NCBI GenBank assembly: GCA_030278955.1
Contig: JAOANR010000004.1
Location: 58,863,120-58,927,119 of the forward strand
DNA from: Hygrophila difformis
Taxonomy: Eukaryota > Streptophyta > Magnoliopsida > Lamiales > Acanthaceae
Direction: 5' to 3'
Length of the DNA stretch: 64,000 nucleotides
Positions 1 to 12,031 of this stretch are shown here, piece by piece. The first letter of the stretch is position 1; the number at the start of each line of letters is the position of its first letter. The position numbers and the translations under genes were made by a program. The notes beneath the pieces are model-generated. The model ran no database searches, was not told the origin of the DNA, and saw only the letters and a list, made by a program, of their open reading frames with translations.

Positions 1-100
1 GTGTAATTAGAAATACATCACTCAATCCAAATTTCTACGTTCAAAACTATCTATGTACCAACAATGTAAAAGAAGATCCAAATAGGGCTTGACCACATGA

Positions 101-1866
101 CTATATTGATCCCATCCGAATGCCAGAGTTCCGACTCTCAGGCAGAAACCCATCATTTGTTCTAGAATAGCTCACATAGAATAGCTCAGAGAGTATCCCA
201 GTAAACACAATGAATGCTGCCCCTGCTCCGAATACTCCCTTCCTCAACACCTCACATGATGGAGGAACATCTGTGAAATATGTCCGGTACTTGGTGTGGT
301 ATGCATTTCGTACTGAGCCAGCTAACAAGCATACCTCTGCGATGAAAAATGCTACCCTGCATACAAAGAGATTTAACCCTCAAAATTGCTTCAAACAGGA
401 TATTAATTAAATTGAAGTCGGGCAAATAAAGGTGTGAGGAATGAGTTGACCCACTCCAAGTAAGATCATGGTACTCTAGAGCATCACAAATAGATGTAAA
501 ATGCATTTTAGTACTAATTTCTAATGAAAAAGACAGATGGTAATTCAACCTTCCAATCCACGACCTTGCTATTCCAAGTTCACTCATCTTGTGCATATAA
601 ATAAACTAGTTTATGATGCAAGAACGCCTGTTTGGAGAAGAGTTAGAAGTTGGATTGGAAATTTACCAGCAAGTAATGAACAAGACGATTGCCCAAACCC
701 TGGAACGACCGGGTTGGAGAGGTTTCCCACAGCACAGGCATTTGGTGACTACCATTATGAGTATTTGGCTAGCCATGAGGAGCATAAACGCTCCCACTCC
801 CAACCCAGTTGCGATGTCCTTGTCGTAAACACAATGTTTGGAAGAATTTGCATCATCGACAATATGAAACTGTATGGATTAAAGAAATAGAAAAGTAAGC
901 CTAAGCCCAGAAATATGAAACTTCATGACATAGCTATTATGTACAATTTCAAAGAAGGGATTCTCATTCTTCCCAACAAAGCAGTTTCATCACAGTCATT
1001 ATATTTGGTTTATATTAATAGTTGGTTGCTTAGAGACAACAAAACTATGAAGATACTCAAGCGCACTGAAGTCCGAGAGCGAAATGATAAATCTATAGAC
1101 GAGAAAAGGGAGAAGAATAATTTCAAATTATAAATCTTAACCAATCAATGTGTATAATGAATATATAAAAATTCAAAGCAGTTTAATACAGTATAATAAC
1201 AATAATAATACTATATGTAACAGAAAAAGGCTACCCTGCTTTACATTCACACGATATTTCAGATATGAATAAAATTCTCTAGTTTCGCGAGAAAGATCCT
1301 ACCAATCATATCATAGAATAAATTTATAGAAACATTGTACATCAATCCCCATCATTCACCTCCATAACGCATTTTCCCATCAAACTGAGCCCTAAACTAT
1401 GAAGGTACTAATTATCCATCACTCTTTATTTCTTCGATGCAGTCAATATACGTAATTAATGAATTCATCCTTCAATTAGGAAACTACATAATTCCCAAAA
1501 TCAGGTGAAACGAAGTCGAAGATTACTTTAAAGTTTAAACAGCTGCACACAAGCCTACATACCAGAGCACTTCAGCTCGCTACCTACCCGTAAAAGAAAA
1601 AAATATCAAGTAATTTAATATTACTGGAGTTTGACAATCGCCAATTCAAGATAGGAAACCACCAAAATCCACACTGAATCAAACCGTACGAGACATATAA
1701 AATTGATCCGCAGCAAAAAGCAATAACGAGAAGTTAGTTACCATAAGAATCAAAACAACCGTAAATAAAAACTCACAGAAGTGCGACGCTGCTCAGCAGC
1801 AACAGCTAGTGCAAAGGCGATTAAATCGAATACGAAAACAACGACCAGCAGCAATATGGATGCCAT
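101..1866 (-). CDS. DUF1218 family membrane protein, 3 exons, 182 aa
   Basis: Coding exons are 1777-1866, 667-869 and 101-356, all with GT-AG introns; 90+203+256 nt gives 183 codons including stop. The protein begins MASILLLVVVFVFDL, a hydrophobic N-terminal segment, followed by AAEQRRTS, then HCVYDKDIATGLGVGAFML and further membrane segments (MASQILIMVV, IVLFITCWVAFFIAEVCLLAG), and ends with SRTNDGFLPESRNSG. The spacing of the CVYD.DIATG motif, the cysteines and the LAGS.RNAYHT block match the plant DUF1218 family (VCC/DEAL and modifying-wall-lignin proteins), which are four-helix membrane proteins linked to vascular patterning, leaf symmetry and lignin. The start is the only ATG in frame at the head of the signal-like segment. 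The first intron (870-1776) is long. Which paralogue it is cannot be told from sequence alone. Confidence 0.9.
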
Positions 1867-3242
1867 CGCTATTTCCCAGCGCAATTACTATTCCTGCTGC
1901 ACCTGTTCGGCCCGAATCCAACAGCTCTGTTGAAAATTAACTCAAATTGCTCGGCTGTGGGAGCAGAAATCAAGGAATGAAAATAAATCCAACAGACGAC
2001 AATGAAAAGGAAGAGAGGAACATTTTAATTTGAACTCGCAAGATTCTGGTGAGCTTAAAGAGGAAGCAAGTTTTGCCCTTTTAACTTTATCCAACACAAG
2101 TAACATGATAACGAACCCTTTCTCATCTCATCCTTGTTTTATTTTATTAACCTAGCTTGTTTGGAAGCCGGCATATTTATGAGCATATAACGGATTCAAT
2201 CAGCATATTTTTTCATAATTCTCTCCGAATCTGCTATCTACTAGCGGATCCGCTGACTCCCAAACATCCCTTTATTTATTACAATTCTCGTCTGTATCCC
2301 CTCTATTTTCCAACACCAATGCTGAAGGATGGACTGCTACCACATTCAAAACAATCAAAACGCCATCAATTTAATTTTGAGGATCGTAACTATAGAATTC
2401 AATTCTTTTATTAATTAAATTACAGTTTGCATATATTATAATAATTGATTCACTAAATGAAAGATGCAAAAGATTAGACTTATCCTTTTTTTTTTTCTTT
2501 TTTTTTTCTTTCCAATTGCAACTTGCAAAGTGGACCATATATAACTCATAGTGAGGTCAGCAAGTACACAGATGCCCACCATTTACAATGGGCGTATGTA
2601 TTGCAAACTGTTATACTCCTACTGCTTAATACTTATCCTTCCAATGAACAGTGTTTAATACTACTACTATTAAACAACAAATTAAAGAGCCTTATCTGCA
2701 ATAGTAGTGTAGTATTAATGGGCCCAAAAATTCTTGGGCCTAGTTTGGCCCATGAGGTCTTAATGGGCTATTGGATCCAGTTATAGTGATTACGGGACAT
2801 TTCGTACGATAGTACCTACTGAAATTGGGCATAAATTTCTCATTACAGCAGTATTAATCATTTGGTGATATACTCGTAGAAAACGATCGCATGCTTTTTT
2901 AATTTCTTTGTGAACATAAATTTGTTTGGCTGTGTAAATAGTGACGAATCTAATAAGTGAAATGCAACATGAGGCGAAGAATAGTTATGATATTCCACGC
3001 GTAGGAAACATAGTATGCAAATTTTACTCTCATCATATTCAAATTCATATCCTGACAAAAAAATTTCCAAGCTCTTGTCTGTGTTTTATTATAATTTAGG
3101 AATATTTTTTTATATATTCAATTATTTTTCATTAATTAATAAAAATGCAATATGAGCGACAATATTAGAATTTGCTGCATTAGTCTCACTTTGGGGTATC
3201 ACGTGGCGCAATTTTTGTAGTATCAGTTTGACACATAGTAAT
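1867..3242. other. Gene-free region upstream of the DUF1218 gene
   Basis: No supported gene. The first part should hold the promoter and 5' UTR of the minus-strand gene. At about 2155-2272 there is a weak inverted repeat (GTTTGGAAGCCGGC against GCTGACTCCCAAAC), perhaps a degraded MITE. At 2719-2769 four to five TGGGCC/GGCCCA-type motifs lie close together. The rest is AT-rich spacer. Confidence 0.5.
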
Positions 3243-3394
3243 CAGTGGCGGACGCAGGATTTTTTGGAAGGTAGGGTCGGAGTCTATTTTTTTTAATCTT
3301 GAGTAAAAGAAAATAATAAAAAAAAATTGATAAAAAAAAGTAATAGAATTTTTTTTTATTAATTTGAGGTGGGGTCTGGGTAGATCCGCCCCTG
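3243..3394. mobile_element. Short hAT-type MITE (CAGTGGCGGA family), copy 1
   Basis: The element starts CAGTGGCGGACGCAGG and ends GATCCGCCCCTG, imperfect terminal inverted repeats. It is flanked by an exact 8-bp target duplication ATAGTAAT (3235-3242 and 3395-3402). An 8-bp duplication and CA(G)..TG ends are typical of hAT transposons. At 152 bp it is non-coding. Two relatives with the same termini lie at 27107 and 58177. Confidence 0.85.
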
Positions 3395-3832
3395 ATAGTA
3401 ATAATAGTAATAAAATTTATTGTAGAAATGCCTAATATTAAGATGCTTGGATAAAATAAAGAACATAACTAAGTAATAGTCCTCATGAAAAAAACATAAA
3501 CCTGTGCCAGCTTATTTTGTTACTTATGAATTAAGTAAACAAAATTCAAAGATATGCAAACAATTAAACAAATGACATTCTCACTGGATATGAAAGCAAG
3601 TTCACAGAAAAGAATTCAAATTATGGAGACAAGTAAACGAATTAGCAAGATAGGAGGGAATTTGCATTATTTTTGTATTGTAATAAGTCAAGAAACACAT
3701 TTAATTCGACAACATATGAACATGACATTAACATTCCTTCCACTTAATTTTGTCTTGTTGAAATTTCATCAAATTTACTATGGGAAATTTCTTATTGTCT
3801 TATTGGATACAGAATTGCCATAAGCTATAAAC

Positions 3833-4095
3833 TATCTCCGTCTCATTATTTTTATTACGGATCACTTTTTGGCATTATTCACTATTTAATTTTGATTCAA
3901 ATTTTTATGATAATTATGTAAGAAAAAACGTAGTCAAGTGAGATCCTGTTAGATTCGTCCATTTTTATAGTTTTAGAATATCGACTTTTTATAATTTTTC
4001 ATTATACACAATTTAAGTTATTAACCGTTAAAAATGTATCTCGGCATATGCGTGTTGGAGGCCAACGTAACAAAAATATCGAGACAGAGAAAGTA
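3833..4095. mobile_element. Stowaway-like MITE (degraded TIRs)
   Basis: Ends TATCTCCGTCTCATT and GAGACAGAGAAAGTA are inverted repeats with TA at both borders. The core shares the AGATTCGTC / TCAAGTGAGATC block found in the copies at 12676, 14580, 43607 and 61397, so it belongs to one local family. Confidence 0.65.
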
Positions 4096-5158
4096 TTTTG
4101 TATCTGAATTAATATTTCAACCATTCATACAATTAACAAAACCCCCTTAGACTTTTATTTTCTCAATTAAGAAATTTTAATTTAAGATTTGGAACAATTT
4201 CCAAAAAGAATAGTTTTAAAATTTTTAATTTTCTTAAAACGGCAAGTTACATAATTTTTTTTATTATTATTTTTGGGAGAAAAAAACAAATCTGAACTTT
4301 TAAGTTTGAAAAATATAAACTTGTGTTAAATTTCTTCTCAAAATTTATGACATTAATTTTGAAACCCCATAACTTTATATGATTTACGAAGAGCACCACA
4401 ACTTCTTTTATTTATTTAATTTTTTATTTCATAACCCAACTTCAACCCCAATCTAAGTTATAGAAAGAACAATTTTAATTTTGAATTCGTATTATTCTAA
4501 AGTGTGTGTATGCCAAACCTTTTTTGAAATGGATTTCTAAAACCATTGTTTTGGCCCTAACTTCACTGATTTTCGCAAGGTGTAATTTAATCAATCGTGT
4601 TTAAAAGGATGTTTCCACTCGTTTTGATTTGTCTCATCTCGTGAGCCATTCCTGAATCAACAAGCCTATTCCATTTCGTTCATATTAAAGAGTTTCAAAA
4701 AGGAAAATGAAAACATTAATACACTACCTAGCTACTACGTTTTCATATTTATCATCGAAAATGACAAACATCACAAAATAAAGAAAAATAAAATACTAGT
4801 ACTAAATAATACTAGTATTTCCCTTTACCCAATTTACATTGGTTTGTTTTGAATTTTTAATAATAATTTTTTTTTTATTAATTAGGTATATAAAAAAGAT
4901 ATAAATAAATTGAGTTTTGTTAGACGCTAGATGAGGGGTGTAATAAATTGTTGACAATGTGTCTACATTCTATTATGATCATCCATGCATGTTATCTGGT
5001 GAAATGAAAATTTTCACCAAAGTACTGCTAATTTATTTATTTGGCACAGTTCGCAGAACCAGAAAATTGTGATAAAAAGTTATTATCAAATAAATTTTAG
5101 AAGATATATTTACTTATTTAGTAATGAAAATTAATTATTTTACACTATTAATTTATGA
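4096..5158. other. AT-rich spacer
   Basis: No coding or RNA gene recognised. Long A/T runs and short simple repeats only. Confidence 0.5.
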
Positions 5159-5197
5159 CTATTTATTTTGTCACAAAAGTACACAAATACAAACATG
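5159..5197. repeat. 39-bp direct repeat, left copy
   Basis: This 39-bp unit starting CTATTTATTTTGTCAC recurs without change at 6247-6285, on the far side of the foldback element. The 10-bp target duplication CTATTTATTT sits between the left unit and the element. The simplest reading is that the element inserted into the second of two tandem 39-bp units. Confidence 0.85.
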
Positions 5198-5207
5198 CTA
5201 TTTATTT

Positions 5208-6246
5208 GGAAAAAAGGCCAAATATATCCCTTTTGTTTAAAAAAAAGCCAAATCTATCTTTTTTTTATTTTATTACCGAATTTATCCTCTACATATGCAA
5301 ATTATATCCGGAAATATCCTAAATTCACTAATCGTGGAATGACTGCTGACGTGGCAATAAATTAACATAAGCCCTACACGCTGGATGGGATTTGAAGTGT
5401 CTCTCAATTAAGGCTGGGGAAAAATATCGAGTATACCGCATACCGCACATACCTTATCGAAAAAAGAAATATCGAAATTTTCGGTACGGTATCATACCGA
5501 AAAAAATTCTCCGTACCGTATACCTTACCGAACTTTACGGTATGAAAATTTCATACAGTTGCCGTACCGAACATTTCGGTATACCGATCTTCGGTATACC
5601 GAAAGTTTCGGTATGAAATATTTTCATACTGTTTCCATACCGACATTCCGGTAAGTTCGGTATATTCCGTTATACCGAACATTCAGTACATACCGACATA
5701 CCGTATCGCAGTATATACCGACATACCGAACATTCACTACATACCGACATACCATATTGCGGTATATACCGGCATACCGAACTTTCGCTATATACCAACA
5801 TACCGATATTACGGCATATAACGGTATCGCGGTATATACCGATACCGTGGTATATACCAAAGTTCGGTACGGTAGCGATATACCGCGGTATAAAAAATTT
5901 ATACCGTTAGCGTACCGAAATCTTACGGTACGGTATGATACCATACCGAAAATTACGGTATACCGAAAATTTCTATATTTTCGGTATTTTTTCGATACGG
6001 TATGTGCGGTATGTAGTATATTCGGTATTTTTCTCCAGCGCTAATTGAGACACACTTCAAATTCGATCCAGCGTGTAGGGTTTAAGTTAATTTATTGCCA
6101 CGTCAGCAGACATTCCACGATTAGTGAATTTAGGATATTTTCGGATATAATTAGCATATGTAGAGGATAAATTCGGTAATAAAATAGAAAAAGGATAGAT
6201 TTGACTTTTTTTTTTAAACAAAAAGGATATATTTGACATTTTTTCC
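5208..6246. mobile_element. Foldback Mutator-like (MULE-type) non-autonomous element A
   Basis: The 1039-bp element runs from GGAAAAAAGGCCAAATATAT to the inverted ATATATTTGACATTTTTTCC. The outer arms match clearly over more than 200 bp (5208-5430 against 6028-6246), including GCTGACGTGGCAA and ACACGCTGGAT blocks. The core (about 5430-6030) is made of TACCG/CGGTA units and is itself largely self-complementary, so nearly the whole element can fold back. It is flanked by CTATTTATTT (5198-5207, 6247-6256), within the 9-11 bp range of Mutator duplications. No transposase is encoded; the two similar 65-codon reading frames at the ends are simply the two arms read inward. Confidence 0.8.
5430..6030. 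repeat. TACCG/CGGTA self-complementary repeat core
   Basis: Dozens of TACCG, CGGTA and ATACCG units in both orientations, forming the middle of foldback element A. A reading frame on the minus strand gives a tyrosine-rich repetitive peptide, which is a by-product of the repeat. Confidence 0.8.
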
Positions 6247-6285
6247 CTATTTATTTTGTCACAAAAGTACACAAATACAAACATG
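6247..6285. repeat. 39-bp direct repeat, right copy
   Basis: Identical to 5159-5197; its first 10 bases also form the right target duplication of foldback element A. Confidence 0.85.
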
Positions 6286-6392
6286 TGTAGTCATCGGCCA
6301 CGTTCCCCGCTTTTTGACTCCAAGTTTCATATATTATATTACATGATATTTAATTATATCCATATTTGATTTTTTATATTTGTCCCCCACAA

Positions 6393-6655
6393 CTATAATA
6401 TTCCCATTTAACCTATCTTATTTCATTTCTGCACACTATTCAATAAATATTTTCAAATTTTAGTATCTCAAAATATGTACACCAAAAAATTATATAAAAT
6501 ATATATTCTAAAACTACATGATTTTACAATTTTAACAAGACCCAACTCGACTATTTTTTTTCTAAATATATACTTACAGTAACGTTGACTTAAAATTAAA
6601 TAATGAATAGTGTCAAAAAATCAAACAAGACAAGTATACTGGGACGGAGTGAGTA
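6393..6655. mobile_element. Stowaway-like MITE, left end degraded
   Basis: Right end ACTGGGACGGAGTGAGTA is a typical Stowaway terminus. The interior (CTATCTTATTTCATTTCTGCACAC, ATCTCAAAATATGTAC) matches the intact copy at 21741-21988. The left TIR has lost the CTCCCTC core. Confidence 0.6.
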
Positions 6656-8583
6656 GTTAATTTTTACCATACATTCCGAAAAGAAGCTAGCTTGTACAAA
6701 TTGACAATTGACAAGTACTCTACTTGATATAAACGCATTATTTGACTTGCTTGGCACCACGAGGGGTTTGTTTTTTATATGTTTTTTTTTTCTAAACAAA
6801 AAAAAAAAGAAAATTGATTTTTTTTTTAAAAAAAAAAGAAAAAAACAATGCATGATTTAAAACTTAGGATAAATATTTTATTTTTATTTTGAGGTATTTA
6901 AACAATGATATACTTAAAAGTTGGGATACTCATACATGAAATAATCCATAACCGATGCTTTACTATTGACGGTCACATACAATTACATATACAATACTCC
7001 GATCGACATATAATGTAACAACCCAATTTTCAGAAGAATCATTTTGTCTTTTTTACGAGATTCATTTGTCTCATGTTTATGTATAATGTGATCAAGATTC
7101 ATCTTATCTAGTATAATTAATGATGGCACATATAATTTATTATGGGCTTGTATGGCTACTAAGGCAGATTTAGTTTAAAATAAATAAATAAAAAATATAA
7201 TTCCTAATTAGCCAGACTAAAATTTCTGTTTTTATATTTTAATAATTATATTATACTTTATTATTAATATAGTATTACATATATGTAGTATAAATTATTA
7301 CATTGAAACCGCAGGACTTGCATGCATGCATGTACCTTTTTTTTTTTTTTTAAAAAAAAGATAATTTTATGACGATTGAATTTCAATAAAATTGAAGTTA
7401 GGCTTGACTTCTCGTGACACTAGAAATTGGAGAAAATAAATAAATAAATATATAATGCTCAAGTGGGGTGCAAGCAATTTCAATTCATGCATGTAATAAG
7501 ACAAATGACAATGTAAAGGTGTGGACAGTGGACTCTGGAAATAGACACATGCAGTAGTGGTCTTTATTCTTTAATGGAGTATATAGAACTACCATTTCAA
7601 TCAAACCACACCTATTGTATAAGTATTTAGTAAAATTAGATAAAAGAGACTGCCATCACTAATTTAATTTAATATTCCTTTTATTACATATAATTAAATG
7701 GGTGGAATTATAATCTGGAATGGGCATGGAAGTTTTTATTATTATTATTATTGACTTACATTTTTCTGTCGATTTATAAAATATAATTATATCCAATTTA
7801 ACTATGCATATAACTATATAAACTTTATATTCTTATGTTCTCATATAAACAAATCTAAATAATTAATTTGATATATATTTTTTTAGATGGACATTTGGAT
7901 AATATTGAATGATTGAAGTTTAAAATCTAAATCATTAAAATTAATTGTAAAAAATTGAAATTCACAAACGACAATAATTATATTATTGTGATTCGGTGGT
8001 CATTAATTTTTATTTTTTATTTTTAACCCAAAGAGAAAATAAACGAGGCAATTTGACTCAAATGCGCTGACCTTCTGGACTCACATTACATGTTGCGTTA
8101 TCAATCTTTTACTGTAGTTTATTTATTCCACTGATTTTTCTTGTTGGCATCATCACATTTTGGGTCTGCACCCAGGGAGCTGGAGCTATGGGAGTTGTGG
8201 GAGCTGTAGCTGTCAGTTCTATTTAAGTGTTCTGTACAACTAGCTGTAGCTGTCAAAAAATGTATGAAATGACATAAAAGGACAAATATTTATGTAAACT
8301 ATTGGGTAATGGGATAATCTGATTGATATGATAATCTGATTGTTAATTTATTGCTCAATTATCATGTACATATATGGGAGTGATTGGCTCATGCTCAATA
8401 TTGACAACCACGTCAAAATTTATCTATATATACACATTTTTATAATTAACACTAAATAAACTAATATACTAATTCCTACATCCAAATTATATATACTCAA
8501 CCCCTCAACCGTAAATATCATATGTACATAATTACCAATTTTTAGGATTACCTAAATCGATATTGATTCAAGCTCCCCCCCCA

Positions 8584-8651
<68 letters not shown>

Positions 8652-10530
8652 AAAAAAATAAAGTTTTAAGGCTAGAGTGTTTAAACTTTAGAATGAAGAA
8701 ATAACACTATATATCAAATCAAAACATACAGTACCTCTATTCTTTTGTATAAGAACAAATAATAGTATTAATTACTATAATTCATCAAAATTAGAAAGAA
8801 TTAATTATATATTTAAGACACGGAATGTTCCGAATTAAATTTAATGGCGGTGGTGGTGGGGTGTGTGTGCATATATAGGACAGGCACAGCACAGTTAAAT
8901 CACTATTGTACATTCCATCGATCTTAACTAATTATATTTGGGATATAGAATAAATATGGATGATAATTATGTGGAGTATATAGTCTTACTAATTTCTACC
9001 CAAAAGACATGAAGAATAGGTCTACGCTTGTATTTTGGTTTCCGTCATTTCAGTTTAATTAATTATTAGTATTTACAATTTCAATTCTATTTATTGAACT
9101 TGTGATACAACGGTCAATTATTATCTAAACCATTTAAAAGTGTTCCAATATTAAAAGATATACTTACATAGAAGTAGTACAAGGATATATTTAAGAAAAA
9201 TTGTTGTCAAGCAATCATTTTAAAAAGTTGAAATGGTAAAAGTATCAATTACCAAAGAAAGGACACGAACGAGACTGACTGGCTATGCTCCAATTTTCTT
9301 GACAAAAAACAAGTAAAATACTAATACTCTAAAGGGTAAGAAAATTACCATATTTATTAATGCCCTGAATAATATTAGTATGAAATTCTAATGGACTCTT
9401 TAGCTTTTTTTTTTGAGAAGAAATTGACTCTTTAGCTTGGTAGATAGGCAAAGTAATTATTTGTGATATAAACATGAAAAATTGTTTGAAAAGTTGGAAT
9501 TATTTTTTGAGGTACAATAAATTATATAGTATTAAGAAATTGATTATCAAATTAAATACCTCTGTTGTTCCGCAAAAAAAATTAAATACCTCTGTTAGCA
9601 TCTTAAATAAATCAGTTAAACAGTTAAAAGCATGCAGTAAACAATTTAAATTTATTATGGAATATAATTGAGTTTTGGTACATCAAGTAGCCTCCTTACT
9701 CCAACCTAAAAAACACTAATTAATTAAGATGACGTGGTAATACTAATAGTTGTGGCAAAATAAAACTCAAAATGATAATTTTATTGATGACGATCAAAAA
9801 TAAAAATCTTCAAAAATCGTCGAGTCAATTTGACCGAAAAGACCTTGAAAGTTTTATTTATCATTCTAACTCATAAGGGAACATTAGAATTAAACGAAGA
9901 TTTTTAAAAGAAAGATCGATCTTGAATTTTTATCTTTTATAAATTTAAAAGACATATATTTATTAAATTATATATAATAATGGCGCATAATCCTTTAGTC
10001 CCATTTCTGAGATTTCATATGGGATATGGGATAATGCATGCAACTTCCCTTTATTTATATCAATTGATCAATTGAATTTGTTCAACTTTATAGTATGATA
10101 TTTATTAGAACCGTGAATATACTCGAACCAGCAATTCTTTTAATTTGGCCTTATATATTCACCATTGCCGCCTGTGTACATAGTTAAGCTTGCTTTGTCC
10201 GATTTCAATGGGTCGACAAAAATGTTGTTGTCCGATTCGGGCTATGGAGAGGAAAGAAATCCACATTGCCTACTCATCATATGCACACAGTATATACATA
10301 TAATTAAAACCCAATATTTGGATAAAAGCGTGTTTGAAGGATTATACTCGATCTCCTCTATATTCAAACCCTTCCAAGCTTATTTTCCCCAAACACATAC
10401 TTTGTTCAAAATAAATCACCAAATAATTTTCAAAACTTCTTACTAGTAAACCAATTCAACATATAATAACATACCTTTTGATTTTCAATGAATTGACTCC
10501 AATGTCTTCATTTCATTCAATCACTTTCCA
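6656..10530. other. Gene-free AT-rich region before the TIR gene
   Basis: No gene supported. A stretch near 8161-8350 (GGAGCTGTAGCTGTC, TATTTAAGTGTT, ACAACTAGCTGTAG) resembles the interior of the Harbinger-like element at 26499-26838 and is probably a decayed relative. GCATGCATGCATG occurs at about 7319-7332. A poly-C/AAT tract lies at 8575-8645 and is listed separately. Confidence 0.5.
8575..8645. repeat. Poly-C tract followed by poly-A and (TAA)n
   Basis: About 29 C residues interrupted once by A (8575-8604), then about ten A, then roughly ten TAA units. A homopolymeric C run of this length is rare in plant DNA and is prone to sequencing error. Confidence 0.9.
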
Positions 10531-10531
10531 A

Positions 10532-10539
10532 TATAAATA
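10532..10539 (+). promoter_or_regulatory. Candidate TATA box of the TIR gene
   Basis: TATAAATA, followed by a C-rich stretch (ACTCCCCTACACCCC) that could hold the transcription start, about 160 bp upstream of the ATG at 10699. Assigned by position and consensus only. Confidence 0.5.
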
Positions 10540-10639
10540 CTCCCCTACACCCCACCCCTTTAACACCTACCCAAAAAAAAAACATAACACAAATTTACAC
10601 CCCACAAACTAATAATTAGTCCATCCTCCTCGATTACAA

Positions 10640-10640
10640 A

Positions 10641-10678
<38 letters not shown>

Positions 10679-10680
10679 CT
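10640..10680. repeat. (AC)n(AT)n microsatellite in the TIR-gene leader
   Basis: About six AC units run into about thirteen AT units, 20 bp before the TIR start codon, so length changes here would alter the 5' UTR. Confidence 0.9.
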
Positions 10681-10698
10681 ATACATTATCAAATAATA

Positions 10699-12031
10699 AT
10701 GCATCCTCAATCTGTTGCAAGAATCACCAACATTTCCCGACGGGTCAACATGGCCCGGTCTCCTTCCCCGACGACACGTTGCGACGTGTTCATAAACCAC
10801 CGTGGGATCGACACGAAGCGGAATGTGGCGGGGCTATTGTACCAACATCTATGCCGGCATGGACTGTGCCCATTTCTGGACAAAAGGAGTTTGAGGCCGG
10901 GGGACAAACTCTTCGACAAGATTAACGTCGCGATCCGAGAATGTAAGGTTGGGATTGCGATCTTCTCCCCATTGTACTGCGACTCCTACTTTTGTCTTCA
11001 CGAGTTGAGCACCATGATGGAGATGAGGAAAAAAGTGATCCCTATTTTCTGCAACGTGAAGCCGTCGGAATTGGCGGTTCGCGACGACGGATCGCAGCCG
11101 GAGGAGGAGTTGGAGAGGTTCCGGGCAGCTTTGAAGGAGGCTAAGTATACAGTTGGATTGACATTTGATTCATTGAGAGAGTAAGGAAATTTATATTGTT
11201 CTTACATTCTTATACTATGGTTTTGGTTTCGTTTTTCAGGTTTATTGATTATATTTATCATCAACTATTTGGATAAATATTGTAATTCTGAGGCCAATTT
11301 TTCAAATCCAACAGCAATAACTTAATTTTAATTCTGGAGAAATATAGGACACAGAAATTGATCTAATTAACGAGAGAAAAACCACCATGAACTAATAGAG
11401 CAACATTTCATATGTAAACTCTATGTGCTAAATTGTCACAAAAATGAAAAACCTAATATTATACGCACCTTTTTATTAATTTAAATAAAGACTGATGCAG
11501 AAAATAAAAGAAGGGAGGAATTGAACCAGACATACTATGATGGTTTCAAAAAGATTAATTGCAAATGATTTTAATAACATTTGCGATGTTTGTTTCTTCC
11601 GCACGCCAGGAATAGAACGAGGGGCCAATTATATATAACCCTCGCAGTTTCTGAAAATTTGAAATTCTGGTATTGCTGAATTAGGGTACGCCATAAAATT
11701 TTAATTGAAATCTTTAAAATTGTGTAATTTGCACCCTTCATAGGAAATGTAATGTCATAAACGTTTTACTAAATATTTTAAAAATGCAAAAACTGGCGCT
11801 TCTTATTGCATCTCCTTTGAATTAATTAATTAAAGAGGTGTAGTAATTAACGGGTGGATTTTGTGTATGAATGATACAACAAACAGTGACTGGCCAGAGT
11901 TTCTAGCGAGGGCCACTGATGCAGTGATGAAGATCTTGACAGAAGAAGAAGATGGAGAAGGAGCAGCAGCATCGAGGTTCAACAGGAAATATCAATGCCA
12001 AGGTTTTCGATCATCATCATCAAGATTGTAA
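10699..12031 (+). CDS. TIR-domain-only protein, BdTIR-type NADase, 2 exons, 208 aa
   Basis: Exons 10699-11180 and 11887-12031 join in frame (donor GA|GTAAGG, acceptor AACAG|TG), 627 nt. The TIR domain covers about residues 27-160: CDVFINHRGIDTKRNVAG (betaA, alphaA), FLDKRSLRPGD (BB-loop region), AIRECKVGIAIFSP, YFCLHELSTMM and KKVIPIFCNVKPS. Glu102 in CLHEL is in the position of the catalytic glutamate of TIR NAD+ hydrolases. Exon 2 adds DDWPEFLARATDAVMKIL, an acidic EEEDGEG stretch and a serine-rich tail. There is no NB-ARC or LRR. The pattern fits the conserved TIR-only family annotated as 2'-cADPR synthase (BdTIR), an immune signalling enzyme; activity here is inferred. M18 (10750) is an alternative start at the edge of the domain. 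Confidence 0.88.

Noticed and set aside
5430..6030. Possible CRISPR-like or satellite array
   Set aside because: The units are 5-10 bp, mixed in orientation, without spacers, and lie inside a transposon with a target duplication.
5624..6044. Tyr/Arg-rich repetitive reading frames on both strands (106 and 95 codons)
   Set aside because: They are the TACCG repeat core of foldback element A read in frame; no conserved protein and both strands are equally open.
10707..10919. Minus-strand frames overlapping the TIR gene
   Set aside because: Antisense shadows of the TIR exon, which has clear conserved motifs.
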